DNA from: Chytriomyces cf. hyalinus JEL632
Taxonomy: Eukaryota > Chytridiomycota > Chytridiomycetes > Chytridiales > Chytriomycetaceae
Direction: 5' to 3'
DNA: 64,000 nt
Assembly (NCBI GenBank): GCA_025435555.1
Contig: JAIWWG010000001.1
Coordinates: 558,001 to 622,000 of the forward strand
Under the pieces are notes generated by a model. The model was not told the origin of the DNA. It ran no database searches and worked only from the letters and a program-made list of their open reading frames with translations. Shown here in pieces: positions 41,816 to 53,028 of the stretch. Both the position numbers and the translations under genes were made by a program. Position 1 is the stretch's first letter. Every line of letters begins with the position of its first letter.

Positions 41816-42133
41816 ATGTTCTCCAACGAAATTACCAAGACTTTCAAGACCTCCAAGGCAACTACCAGCACTACCAACAAATCTACCAGCAGCACCAACG
41901 ACACATCCAATGACACGACCATAGCCTACAAGCAAGTCGCTAGCGATCCGAGCCTTCCAAGCTATGCACTGTCACAGCGCGGGCAGTTAATTACTCAGTC
42001 GGTACTGCCGTCACCGCAGCCATATTCTTCAACCACATCTGCATACTTTCCAGCAGTCAAGGCCACAGCCACGGCGAAAGGACCCATGAGCGCCACGGTC
42101 AATGCCATGACTGGCGGGAAGGCACTGTTCTGA
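41816..42133 (+). CDS. small Ser/Thr-rich hypothetical protein
   Basis: This intronless ORF of 105 residues has a good TATA box upstream and AATAAA-type signals about 55-70 bases after its stop. The first 40 residues are almost entirely Thr, Ser, Asn and Lys. The rest reads like a short disordered protein ending in MTGGKALF. There is no signal peptide. I do not recognise the family. The promoter makes a real, possibly strongly expressed gene plausible. Confidence 0.5.
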   Translation: MFSNEITKTFKTSKATTSTTNKSTSSTNDTSNDTTIAYKQVASDPSLPSYALSQRGQLITQSVLPSPQPYSSTTSAYFPAVKATATAKGPMSATVNAMTGGKALF

Positions 42134-42690
42134 AAATATTGTTTAAGTTGTTGATCGGATCGTACATGATTCAAAGTACCAAAAAAGGAAAATAAAGTTT
42201 TGTGAATAATAAATTTGGACAGTAGTCAGACACGAACAACGTTTTAACAATATTTTGTGGCACACGAAAAATTTAGATTTTTTGGATACCAAGTGTTGGT
42301 TGGTAACTGGTGTCTGTACAGACTGGCTGGACTGCTTTAGACGCACGCGCATCCGACGGAAGAGAACCTACCAGCGGATGGCATACAGAAGTAGCATCGG
42401 TACAGCCACGCCAGCAGCAGCAGCAGCGAGACCCGGGCCCACCCCAGCTACGCTACAGTCCTATGACTACGCTACTACACCACGCCAACGCATGGGCAGT
42501 CTCCTTCAAATTGACGGGCACTGAAAAGCGAGTTTGAAACGTGAAAAAGTGATTGCAAAATAAATTCAATTTCGTTTGTGTTAATTTGTGATTTTTCATC
42601 CGCAATTTGGGTAATCACAATAAAAGCGACGAGCGAGCGAAGCTTGAGTCCCTTACAAAGTGTCTTCACAACAACAACCAACAACCAACA
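42134..42690. other. intergenic region before the Kre9-like gene
   Basis: An open frame of 89 codons lies at 42255-42524, with a GCAGCAGCAGCAGC run near 42410, but it has no recognisable domain or promoter and I do not call it a gene. An ATAAAAG element near 42620 may serve the next gene. Confidence 0.35.
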
Positions 42691-43227
42691 ATGCAAGTCT
42701 TTCTGGCCCTCCTGACCCTCGCTGCCTCCACCCTGGCACACATCTCCATCATCAACCCCAACGGCTTCCTGGCCTACAAAACAGGCGAGACCATCACCAT
42801 CACTTGGAACAACTTTGGCTACGACATCGCCACGCCTGTTGCCTTCGAGCTTGCTGATGCATCCAAAGGAATGAACAAGGTGTCCTCCATCGGCGTTATT
42901 CTTGTCAACTCAACCACCATTGGAGAGCTGCAAGTGACAACCACGATTCCGGCGGGTGTGCCCAATGGTCCGGCATACTGCGTCCGCTCCAACATCCGAG
43001 GGAAAACTGGATTTGAGTACTACTTTTCGCCCACGTTTCCCATTGGAATGGCGCTGTCTGCCGGAACGCCAGCCGGGACTGGTAGCTCTGGCAACGCACC
43101 CGCACCGTCTGCAAGCGCTGGCGCTGCGCAAGTGTCTCCCGCCGTGACGAGCAAGCCAAGCAGTGCTGTGCAGCTGAATGCCGTCATTGCCAGTGCCGGT
43201 CTTGCGTGTCTTTACCTTGTTCTGTGA
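42691..43227 (+). CDS. Kre9/Knh1-like GPI-anchored cell-wall protein
   Basis: This intronless gene codes for 178 residues. A signal peptide (MQVFLALLTLAASTLA) precedes an Ig-like domain of the Kre9/Knh1 N-terminal family, seen as ISIINPNGF, YKTGETITITWNN, and IPAGVPNGPAYCVRS. The C-terminal third is Ser/Ala/Pro-rich and ends in a hydrophobic stretch (VIASAGLACLYLVL) suited to GPI anchoring. Kre9-type domains occur in fungal surface proteins tied to beta-glucan. A role in the wall or on the zoospore or sporangium surface is inferred. Confidence 0.75.
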   Translation: MQVFLALLTLAASTLAHISIINPNGFLAYKTGETITITWNNFGYDIATPVAFELADASKGMNKVSSIGVILVNSTTIGELQVTTTIPAGVPNGPAYCVRSNIRGKTGFEYYFSPTFPIGMALSAGTPAGTGSSGNAPAPSASAGAAQVSPAVTSKPSSAVQLNAVIASAGLACLYLVL

Positions 43228-43325
43228 TTCGGTCCTCTGTTTATAAGCTTGTCTTCATAGAAATGAGTAAAATATAAAGTATTTTGCGTAACTTTGCGCA
43301 GCACAAAAAAAAAAGCTTGAAAAGC

Positions 43326-45113
43326 ATGGTGAATGCAATCATGCTGCCCGCACGAGTGAAAGCATTCGCCAGTCGCAGCATTCTCTTTGGCAAGTACTCG
43401 GTCCCAGTGCCGGTGCTGCTTCTCTCCGTCTTCATTTCAACGAGCATGCTGCTGGTTGCCCTTAGACGTCTTGCCTTCACAAGGGTCCCACCTGACACTC
43501 AGTTGCGCAGCCACCCGGCTTCCGATTGCTTTTTCGATGCTGGTCGCTCGTGCTCCTTCGATTACGCGTGGGCCCCAGTGTCGGATGTGCTGACGCGGGC
43601 ACGCGTCAAAAACAGAACCTGGGGTCTGGCGGATAATGAGCCATTGACGATAAACTCGCGTCAAATCAATGTGCTCTATTTTAACGAGAGGAAACAGTAT
43701 CTCGAGAAGATGGACAGATATTTTTACGATGAGGTGGGTCCCATTCTTCTGCTGCAGGTTTGGAATGAATGCTGAAGCAACAGCCCAAACAACAACAGGT
43801 CCGCGCTGCAAGTTCGCATCCGCAGCTCCTGGTCAGATTATGGGGTCCCGGGTGGTTTGGATACGACGATGCGCTGACTGCTTCTGAAAACATTGTCCAA
43901 GCATTTGCTGATATTGAGTTTGACATCATATACACGAAAACATGGCACCACAACGTCACTTCCGAAACTGCAGTCGTGATTCACGGCACCGGTATGGATT
44001 CTATCATTTGTCCGTTGATTGTTCCCGAAAAGACACCTCGTTGGCTTATAAAAATACTCGGTTTACTTTTAATTTGCAGGCGACTGCCACAACAAAGTAT
44101 GCGTCTCCGATCCATACTATCCCACATTCGCAGACGCAATCACCTACCGCTACGCAGGACTGATTTTAGAATTCTCGCGCCCAGAACAATGGAAAGCTCG
44201 TGAAACTGAACGCGTGAAAAAGCACAAACCTGCAGCCAGTCTGGCGCCAATGCCTTTCTTTTTCCATAGCCCCGACTGCGCAGACGAAGCAATCATGCAT
44301 CCGCTCTCTTTGCCGCTCTCGGCAAAAATGCGGCACACGAGTTTGGGGGATCGGTGGGCTTCCACACGCAATAACCCGATTTTCATGATTGGACATCCAA
44401 AAGGATGGTTATACCCACTCAGAGCAAAAGTCAAAGATGGTATTGAGAGTGGAGAAATTCAAAATGCACAAGTGTATAAGCATGTGGGTTATGTTTTGGA
44501 GGGCGAAACGGGTGTTTCGCAAGGTAAAGGTAAAAATGGAGTTTTGGGCGTTTTTGACCCAAATGATCCGGACGTTGAACATCAGGTACAATTTTGATTA
44601 TTTTTCCTGAGCTCCCCCTTTGCCCGTGCACTGCTAATTCTTTTTTGAATGGAATCCGTTTAGAGAAATAACCAGAAGGAATGGGCCAATGCTCTAGCAA
44701 CCACTCAGATCTGCGTTTTCGACAGTTCTATCGTTCGAAAGGCGATTCGAAAGTATCAAGAATCATTCATGTCTGGATGCGTCGTGGCTGCAGATATCCC
44801 ATTTGAAATGGAAGAAATGTTTCGAAACGTGGTCATCCCGCTACGCGCGGACATGAGTGTGATGGAGATTAACCAAGTCTTGCAAGAGTACTTGCAAGAC
44901 AAGGAGCGTCTGGCTTGGATGGCAGTGGAAGCGTTTAAGCGGGCGCGAATGCAGTGGACTTGTCGAAACAAGGTAGATCGACTGTTGGAAGCAGCAGAGC
45001 GAGTTGTTCGTGGGGAACGAGGTTACTGGTTTCCATTTGGATTCACCTCTACTTGTCGGCGGTTTGGGAAGGATGACGAGTGGATAACCGACTGGTGCAA
45101 GCCTGAAGCATGA
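43326..45113 (+). CDS. type II membrane protein resembling a GT-B glycosyltransferase
   Basis: Exons 43326-43733, 43778-43991, 44080-44585 and 44664-45113 give 525 residues with frame kept. A short basic N-terminus and one membrane helix (VPVPVLLLSVFISTSMLLVA) suggest a Golgi type II protein. The lumenal part has LLVRLWGPGWFGYDDALTA and FADIEFDIIYT, which recall fungal glycosyltransferases of the family 1 type. A late block (FDSSIVRKAIRKYQE to NVVIPLRADMSVMEIN) looks like the C-terminal Rossmann half with the donor-sugar region. The first intron is only 44 bases. The assignment rests on pattern, not on a decisive motif; activity and substrate are unknown. Confidence 0.55.
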
Positions 45114-45429
45114 GCGACACTGTCCCTTCATTTGTTTGTGTGTCTTCGAAGTTATATTTATGAAGCAGCAATATCCTTTTCTGTTCTTTTCATTTTTCTC
45201 TTTGAGGCCCGGTTCAGGATAGTGTTCAAAAATGAAATCGTTGCGAATGACAAGCTGTCACCTTAATGTCATGATGTTTCGAGGTCACAAAATAATTTAA
45301 CGGACACTTGGAAAGCAGCAGCCAGCCCTCAAGCAACATGTATCGGCCCAACGTGTGTTGTTAACTGTTTATGTGGTTATTTATTCGGGATTTCCCTCCT
45401 TCAAAAAAGTAAATTCCCGGTTGAATCCA
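45114..45429. other. intergenic region before the Nvj2 gene
   Basis: Short 3' and 5' flanks of two genes on the same strand. I see nothing distinctive in it. Confidence 0.4.
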
Positions 45430-48400
45430 ATGGCAAATGATCGCATCATCAACCAAGTCCCCGCTTTCCTTGCTGGCTGTATATTCACAATCGGCTGCGT
45501 GGTAGTCGGTCTCATTCTTCTGTTCCGCGTCGTTTCCCAGACGTTACTGGCACCACCACCACACTCCTTCCAAGCATCAACTGAAGACAGCAAATCACAG
45601 CAGGGTCACCCTTCGTATGTGCTCGACAATGATGGCGATTATGAGCCCCAACTGGAAAAAACGGGATGGCTGCGTATCTCAAATGTCCCACTGTCACTCA
45701 ACCAACTGTATATGGATTCGTGAGAGACGCCACCATTATTCTCCAGCCTCGACGGGTTTCAATCTAACCTTCCTGATTGTTTTATTATTAATGCAGGTCC
45801 GGTATCGAAACTGCGTATTATTTGGGTGGGATTGGGTCGGACACTCCTTCAACCTCGAAACAAGAATCCCAACCGCCAAAGACACTCGCATCTTCACACA
45901 GGCAATACATGCTCTCTGTGAATAACGCTTTTCAAGCCGTCAGAAACATGGGTTCGGCTGCAATTCAGACATCGTCGTATCTTGTCTCGCGCTTTCAAGG
46001 ACACGACGTTTCGCTTCCGGAAATCGCCGAGATTTCGCCAACATCAGGCTCTTCTGCGAAATCAAATGTTCCTTGGAAGGATGTGTTCGCGGTTATCAAA
46101 TGCGATGTCATGTTTATCTACGACTCGGAAAAAAAACTGGAATGTGTTGATGTCTTGAGGTTGAAAAATTATCAAGTCTCCTTTCATGAGGTAAGGTTTC
46201 TGCGGATGAGCTGCTTATTTCCTCTTATCTTCTGCCTTCTTAATCGAAAATCTACTTTTTTATGCAGAGGCATTTGCAAGATCACGAACTCTACCACAAA
46301 CACACACCCCTTCAAATATGGCCAAAAGAACAAAACGCGTCATCTCCTAACATATATACCTACATTTATTGCCAATCGGGATCTGAAAAGGAAGACTGGT
46401 TTTTTCTTTTACGCCGCGCTACAACTTTGCAGTACTCGGAATGTATTACACAAAACAATGCACCACAAGCGCAACAACAATATCGAAACTCCATGCAAAA
46501 GCTATCCGATTCACTTGGAATAGATCCATCTTCCTCTGAACCGCAAGACCCTGCAACTGCGTGGATCAACGCCCTCCTTGGCCGCATGTTTGTGGGATTC
46601 CACGCAAACCCATTAATCAAGCGGTACCTTATTGACAAGCTTAGTCGCCAGCGACACACACACGCACCTGCGTCCCCGAATGAACAAGAAAGCACGAAAT
46701 CCACAGCGTTCCTCAGCGACATCGAGATCACAGACCTCGAAATTGGCGACAGTCTTCCCATTATTTCAAACCCGCGACTTGTGGAGTTTTCATTGGACGG
46801 TGATATGGTGCTTGATCTGGACTTTGTATATACGGGCGGTTTGCGTGTTGAAGCCGCCACGCTCGCGTCTATCAGTGTCACGGCCCTCGGTGCGTTTCTC
46901 ACGAAACCATTTGAGATCCCGATTACACTCGCAGTTCGCATCAACAGAATCAAAGCAACTCTCCGGCTGCGCATGAAGCCGTTTCATGAAACAAGCCGCT
47001 TATGGGTTGGCTTACATCCGGGTCTGGACTTGAGTGTACAAGTGGAACCGGGTGTCTTGAATCAGCTGCTTACACTCCAAATGATCAATTCGGTCGTTGA
47101 AGCGAGGATTAAACGTGCCCTTGAAGAGTTTATTGTTTTACCTCAGATGGATGATTTTGGTTTTTATCCTTCCGGAGGCATGGGCGGGTTTTATTGGGAT
47201 GGACACGAAAAGGATGTCTACGCCGGAACCAGCAATTTTGGTAATGAGGGAGATGAGTCGCACGATGAATTTTGCGATGCGATTGAGATGGAGGATAATA
47301 CAGACCTGCGCGGTTCGATTCAAAGGGAGGAACCGAGCTTGAATCCCGAAGAGTTGTCGGAGTTGCTTCAAGCGCATCAAAACACACAAAGGTCTTCTGG
47401 CGCAAGTGCTTCATCAAAAGGGGTCATGACGAGCGAATATTGGATGCGTGAAGATGCTGATGATGACTATGATGCGAGACTTGTGTTGCAGGCAATGCAC
47501 GAAACTCGAAATTTACCACTTCGTGTCGTTGGTGGGGAGGAATTCATCGAACAGATAAATGAGCCAGATCGGCAAGCAAATTGCGATAATCAAAATAGTT
47601 CGATTTCTTCAATATCAAGTCTACCACCTAAGTCTCTTGGTGCGTTGATATGGGAGTCCCAAACGCTGACGCAACCTCCACCGCAGCTTCGAAAATCTGT
47701 TTTCCAAATCGCCGGTGGCGCTGCAGAGTATGCTGGTCAGAAAGCTCGCGAGTACCGATTGAAGCAAATTTCTTCTACCGTTTCGAAATCTGCGGTCCTT
47801 GCTCTTGACGTTGGATTGGGAATGCTGGGTTATACCCGCGCAGCGAATTTGGCGGCCAGTCGGGATTCAGTTTATAAACCGCCCATCGCGAGTTTTCGAG
47901 AGCGGCTTCAAACAGTTCCTATTTCTGTGGCCAATGGTACACCAGACTCAGACTGCGGTTCGTCAGATGGAAATGACCGCGCTTGCAAAGCTGAGGAACG
48001 AGACAGAACTAAGACATGGAGCACAGAGGCATTGCCACGACAACAGCGCATTCACGTAAAAAGATCGGCTGGCTCTGGACCCGGTCGAAGGTCCACCATA
48101 GCTTGGGACCACAGGAATTCGGAGTCGGCTTCGGACAGCAGTACCAGAATCGAATCATTAGGAGCCAAGACCAAAAGTCTCAAGAGCTCCTTTGATTACA
48201 AAGTTCGTACTGCACGATGTTGTGGCAGTCGATTCGGAACGCCGCAAAACAACGGTTCCGGCACACCTCGAGTGTCAAGCACGTCGAACCAAAATGGAAC
48301 GCCTTCTATTCTCTCTCGAATGAGTTCAGCGACTGATATTTTTCCCAAGGAATCGACAATGCAAGGCCCACACACTTTCACACCATCAACTCTGTCGGAT

Positions 48401-48559
48401 ACCGAGGAAAAAAAAGCAAAAAAGGCTCTAATGCCTGCACCCCTTGAAAAAGAATTGTCATTGAACGAAAGCATTCACCAAGCAGGTGTGAGCAGCTTGC
48501 GGAAACACCCTTTTGAGATTGGTCGGTTTTATAAACTCGCTCCAAAACCTCCATACTGA
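45430..48559 (+). CDS. NVJ2: Nvj2/TEX2-like SMP-domain lipid transfer protein
   Basis: Nvj2-type proteins sit in the ER membrane at contact sites and move lipids through an SMP domain. Exons 45430-45719, 45797-46190 and 46268-48559 give 991 residues. A membrane helix near the N-terminus (AGCIFTIGCVVVGLILLF) is followed by a PH-like region that contains FAVIKCDVMFIYDSE and ends near DWFFLLRRAT. The SMP domain follows: WINALLGRMFVGFHANP, then FLSDIEITDLEIGDSLPII, LDLDFVYTGGLRVEA and LWVGLHPGLDLSVQVEP. The last 450 residues are disordered and Ser-rich. PH followed by SMP after one membrane helix is the Nvj2/TEX2 layout. Confidence 0.88.
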
Positions 48560-49034
48560 CAAACACTTATCCCTTGCATGCACGTGGTTTCACCAGCTCC
48601 CCCGTTACCTGATCCATCTGAGGTGCCATCATTTCTTCGCTCGCAAGTGTTATCTGATTTGGTCCGATGCAATAACTGTCATGCAACTCAGACAGCAAGT
48701 TCTGAAATGCCGGAAAGGATGAAACCAAACCTACAATACCCTCGTGAGCTGGGAAGGGATGAGTCTTGCTCATCATCAGATTTAATTTATGCGGGCGATT
48801 ATGGGGCAGACGAGCATTCAATGTCTGAGTAAATTTTATTTGTTGTGGACTGGCGAACCGTAAACAAACAAATCCCACCATCGCGGTTTTCAAACTAACT
48901 CAGAGGCTACGCTGGACTAGCCTGGAGGTGGTACCGATGAACTCGAGGCGGCCACCAGCGACGGCTGGGTTTGAGAGGCTGCTGTCTAATCAATCCCACA
49001 AGGCACAATGAAGTTTTATCAGAAAAGCACTGAA

Positions 49035-49604
49035 TTAAAACATACACCTCTTACTTTGAACTTTGTCGTATGAACTTGATGACATGTTCTCCGAAACAGC
49101 TTGCATTCGCCCCTCGTATATGCGGCATTCGTTTTTCACCGCGACAAGTTGAGCATATATGGAATATATGTCACTGCGAGTTGCACGCAGATCCCCGGGA
49201 GGTTCAACGTTTGAAATAGCAACGCATTCATCTTGGTTGTGAGGCTGTCGAGCTTTCCGCGGAACGTAAGATACTGCCGCTGGAAAAGGCGCTGGTCCTC
49301 CATTTCCATCCGTATCTTCGCTAGTACGAAAATGACCAGGGGTCCCAGAATCATGCCTAGAGCGGTTACCCCCCATATTTTCTGAACCAGTCATGGTTCT
49401 TGTTTCTGGTTCCTGTTTCTGGTTCCTGTTTCTGGTTCCTGTTTCTGGTTCCTGTTTCTGGTTCCTGTTTCTGGTTCCTGTTTCTGGTTCCTGTTTCTGG
49501 TTCTTGCTTATGGTTCTTGTTTCTGTGTTTTTGGTGAACATTCCACTCAATTTGAACCGCCAATGCGTGTTCTTGTGGTGCGACAGACAATCATGTCTAC
49601 CCAA
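49035..49604 (-). CDS. uncertain ORF in duplication copy A
   Basis: This is a 189-residue open frame on the minus strand with the peptide repeat in its middle and a helical C-terminal half (DIYSIYAQLVAVKNE, RMQAVSENM). I do not recognise it. Copy B holds a related C-terminal segment, but the frames do not match throughout, so one or both copies may be decayed. Confidence 0.25.
   Translation of the reverse strand: MGRHDCLSHHKNTHWRFKLSGMFTKNTETRTISKNQKQEPETGTRNRNQKQEPETGTRNRNQKQEPETRTMTGSENMGGNRSRHDSGTPGHFRTSEDTDGNGGPAPFPAAVSYVPRKARQPHNQDECVAISNVEPPGDLRATRSDIYSIYAQLVAVKNECRIYEGRMQAVSENMSSSSYDKVQSKRCMF
49395..49524. repeat. 13-base minisatellite
   Basis: Ten units of GGTTCCTGTTTCT or close variants; the seven units at 49408-49498 are identical. 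Because 13 is not a multiple of three, the open minus-strand frame cycles through all three phases and encodes a 13-residue peptide repeat (QEPETGTRNRNQK). Confidence 0.95.
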
Positions 49605-49714
49605 GCGTTAGGGTTGTATAGGTCCAGACGGAAGTGAATAACCAACTGCATGAGTCGTGAAAATCAAGGTTTTGAGATTGGCCCGTTCTGAACGGCCTTC
49701 AAAACCTGTAAAAC

Positions 49715-50690
49715 TGGCCTTGCATGCGCGTAGTTTAAGCAGCTCCGCCGTTACCTAATCAACCTGCAGGACCATTGTTTCTTTGCTCGCAGGTGTTGTC
49801 TGATGTGGTTCAAAGCAGTGACTGTCATGCATCACACACAGCAAGGTCTGAAATGCCGGAAACGATCGAACACCGCCTGTAATATCCTCGTAGTCTCACT
49901 CATTGCCAGATGTAATTTATGCCGGCGGCTATGAAGCAAGCGGCCATTCAGTAATTGTGTGAGGAGATTTTATTTCGTTGCGTCAGACAAAAGCACTCAA
50001 ATGAAACATCCATCTCCTACTTTGAACTTTGTCAAACGAACTATGTGACATGATCTCCGAAGCAGCATGCGTACGCGTCTGATATAGCCGGTAATCTTTT
50101 TTTCAAGCTGGAAAGTTGTGCATAAATATCATCCAGAAGTGCTCGCAGATCACTGTGCACCGGTAGAGGTTTATCGTCTGAAATTGCACCGGAAAGAGCG
50201 TCTTTAATTAGACAGCGGTCTACTTCCAGCGCATCCATCTTGGCCGTGAGGGTGCCAAGCCTTCCGTGGAACAAAAGATATTGCTGGTAACGGCACTGCT
50301 CCTCATGAAGGTGCCCGCTTGACTTAAATGTCCCCGATCATCATGGTAAGGCCAATATATACCACGATGTCTGTAGTTCCATGGTTCCTTGTTTCTGGTT
50401 GTTTTCTGGATACCACAGTTGAACATTCCACTCAGTTTCCAATCGTGTTCTTGTGGGGTGATACAATCAAATCCGCCCAAGCGCCACCTACAGGCGAAGC
50501 CTCAGACCCCACTGAAAAATGGGTCTTCCGAAAAGCCTGCAAACGGGGTTAGCGAGCGCGATGCAACAGCTTCAAAATGTTTTGTTTTGACTGTTGAACA
50601 TTCCAGTCAACATTTAAGAATCAGACCAGTCCATGCGTCAGGGGTCCACTGGTTCAGACGGAAGTGAAACAATGACCACATGACTGGTAA
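49715..50690. repeat. copy B of a diverged tandem duplication
   Basis: The partner of the segment at 48575-49665, in the same orientation and lacking the minisatellite and the extra block. Both copies end near a shared CAGACGGAAGTGAA block. Confidence 0.75.
50041..50274 (-). CDS. uncertain small ORF in duplication copy B
   Basis: A 77-residue open frame (MFHGRLGTLTAKMDALEV, DLRALLDDIYAQLSSLKKR) with predicted helical character. The matching stretches in copy A are split between two frames. The family is unknown. A longer minus-strand gene beginning near 50480 is possible but I cannot define its splicing. Confidence 0.3.
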   Translation of the reverse strand: MFHGRLGTLTAKMDALEVDRCLIKDALSGAISDDKPLPVHSDLRALLDDIYAQLSSLKKRLPAISDAYACCFGDHVT

Positions 50691-50778
50691 ACTTCCACCG
50701 ACGCGCCTCCAGCGTGTGGAGCAATAAAGCAAACAACCAAAAGTAAATAAATTTAAAAGTAAAAAAAAGGAAGAAAAA

Positions 50779-52827
50779 ATGTCAGTGCCTGAATCGCTGT
50801 CTATGCACGTCTCGGACCCACAGCTCTTCGTGGTCAGTACCGTCCTTCAGCGCTTCCTTTTCTCGTAAGCTCACAAGAACGAATCAGGGCCGTGTCAAGT
50901 CCAAGCTGAGCGAGCTGGGCGACTCGTTCGAAGACGACGAGGTCGCGTCCCTTGCCGAGTACGTCGTAACACTTCGAGCAGCAGGGAAATCGGTTGCAGA
51001 AGCGGCGGCTGAGATGGACGGGGGTGAGTCACTTGGGGTTTTTTTTTTTTTTTCGCAAACCTTTCCATTAACATTATCGAACCTTTCCCCGTTCCTCGCA
51101 TCAGTTGTAACAAATGGACCTGTTTTTGCGGAGTGGGTCTATGCACAGCTCGCGGAGAGTGCCAATTCCGGGGGTGTGTTGATGTTCCTTTGCCGTTTTC
51201 GTCTCTTCTTTCGTTTTCTCTTCCGCCGGCTGACCCTTATCATTTTTCAGCAACAGCCCCGGCACCAGCATCAGAATCAAAGAAAAGAGCGGCGCCAGCA
51301 GATGAATCTTCTGAATCGACTGAAAACGCATCTTCTGAAAAACCTGCAAAGCAATTCAAAGTCAACAAGATTGTCTGGGATAATACCACCCCTGCATCTG
51401 CAACAGCACCAGAAAAGCTCGACTCAAAGAAGGACTTGAGAAGCGCTAAATTTGGGCATTCGTTGGACTCTCTGAGCGCTCCTGCTCAATCGTCCGGCAA
51501 AAAGTCATTTGGGATTGTTGGGGCTGCTGCATCGCATCCTTCAGATGGTGTTTCAAGTACAGGATTCGATCGGGGTAATGGCGCCAGTCCCATTTCGAAT
51601 CGACTGGGTGCGCGTGGGAACGTGGGGGGCGCGGATGATATTCAGTCTCGATTGGGGAATGCGTCGTATAGCAATGGAAATGCCGACAACAGGATGCAAA
51701 CTGGGGATGATGGTGGGCAACCCGGGTTCCCGCGGCAGTTCAACCAAGGTCACTCCAATGGTCAGCAGCAGCAGAGATGGAACGGTCATGACAATAACAA
51801 TCCAATGTCTAGAAATGGAATGCGTGGAGGATATAACCAGCAGAGTGGAAATGGCAGGTTTCCCTCTCAGCAAATGGGGATGGCGAGTGGGATGCAACAG
51901 CTTCAAAGTGGGATGATGGGTCCAAACGCACCACAAATTGTTCAGCAGTTTGGAATGGATCAATTTGGCAACATCATTCCTCTGGGGCCTGTTATGGGAA
52001 TGCCAATGATGGGGCAACAGAACAGACGTGGGGGGATGCAGCAGCAGCAGTTTCGCGGCGGCATGCGGGGTGGATATGTGAACAACCGCAACGGAGGAAT
52101 GCGAGGCGCTTACCGTGGACATGCAGGATACAATGGAGCCAGGCCTCCTGTCCACCAAACTCAAGCAATGGAAACAGGCGAAGGATCGGCTGAAACCGCA
52201 GCGAACGACGCAAATTTACTGCCGCTTACTTCCGACGGCGCCAAACCTGTCTCTGAATCAGGCGAAAGTGAAATTGTGATGGACACTGTCGGCAACGCGG
52301 CCTCAGGTCTTCATGCATCCAATCAAGCCGCAACTGCATTTGGCGGCGCAAGTCAACAGCAAATGAACCAGCAACCATGCTTCTATGGAAACAACTGTAC
52401 GCGAGCTGACTGTAAATTCACTCACCCGTGGCAGCAGCAACCGTCCTCAGCTGCTGCCGCTCGCGGAACCCAGCAATGCCGTTTCTGGCCAAACTGTTTG
52501 AACCCAATCTGTGCCTTCTTTCACCCTCCTGGAAACGCTGGAGCAGCTGCATCAACTGGCGCTGCAGCCGCCGGTGTGGCATTGATTCCCTGCAAATTTG
52601 ACGCATTTTGCACAAAGCCAGGCTGTCCCTTTAAACACACTACTCCGCGCACTGGAGCCGGGGGCAACCGATCCATGGTATTCAATAAACCAAGCACAAG
52701 CGAGCGGACTTTTGCTTCAGAGGATGCTGAAAAGGTGTTGCCGGAAGGGGTTGAGGAATCTGCATCGGCTGGAGTTGGTGCCGGAGAAAATAGTACTGCG
52801 AATGAATCTGTTGATGCGGCAGAGTGA
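50779..52827 (+). CDS. NAB2: Nab2/ZC3H14-like nuclear poly(A)-binding protein
   Basis: Nab2 binds poly(A) tails and supports mRNA export and tail-length control. Exons 50779-50832, 50888-51023, 51105-51173 and 51251-52827 give 611 residues. The N-terminal 90 residues form a PWI-like helical domain (VASLAEYVVTLRAAGKSVAE, FAEWVYAQL). The middle is Gly/Met/Asn/Gln-rich with RGG-like spacing (RGGMRGGY). Three CCCH fingers of the Nab2 spacing follow: CFYGNNCTRADCKFTH, CRFWPNCLNPICAFFH and CKFDAFCTKPGCPFKH. Both second and third introns split the same codon position after a run of five G. Confidence 0.9.
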
Positions 52828-53028
52828 TGACTCGGATTGTCATGTCAACCTTTTTTCTTTTTTTTCTTTTTCCTTTTTTTTGGTCTTGAGGGGCTTTTAA
52901 CTGACGGTTCTGCTTCTATATTTCCGTTGGGGATGTAAGATAAATCCATTGTTGATCCAATAAAGAGCGCTCAGCTTCATGTTGCATTTTATTGACCCTC
53001 GTTTTTAGTCCCTTTTAACTATGCTCGA

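Larger units (their letters stand above)
48575..49665. repeat. copy A of a diverged tandem duplication
   Basis: This roughly 1.1-kb segment matches 49715-50690 in order and orientation, for example ACTGTCATGCA, TCTGAAATGCCGGAAA and ACTTTGAACTTTGTC blocks. It carries an extra 150 or so bases near 48855-49010 and the 13-base minisatellite. Minus-strand reading frames encode related segments (FRGKLDSLTTKMNA, DLRATRSDIYSIYAQL) but in different frames. Confidence 0.75.

Noticed and set aside
42255-42524. An 89-codon ORF between the Ser/Thr-rich and Kre9-like genes
   Set aside because: There is no recognisable domain, no clear promoter, and two overlapping frames look equally open.
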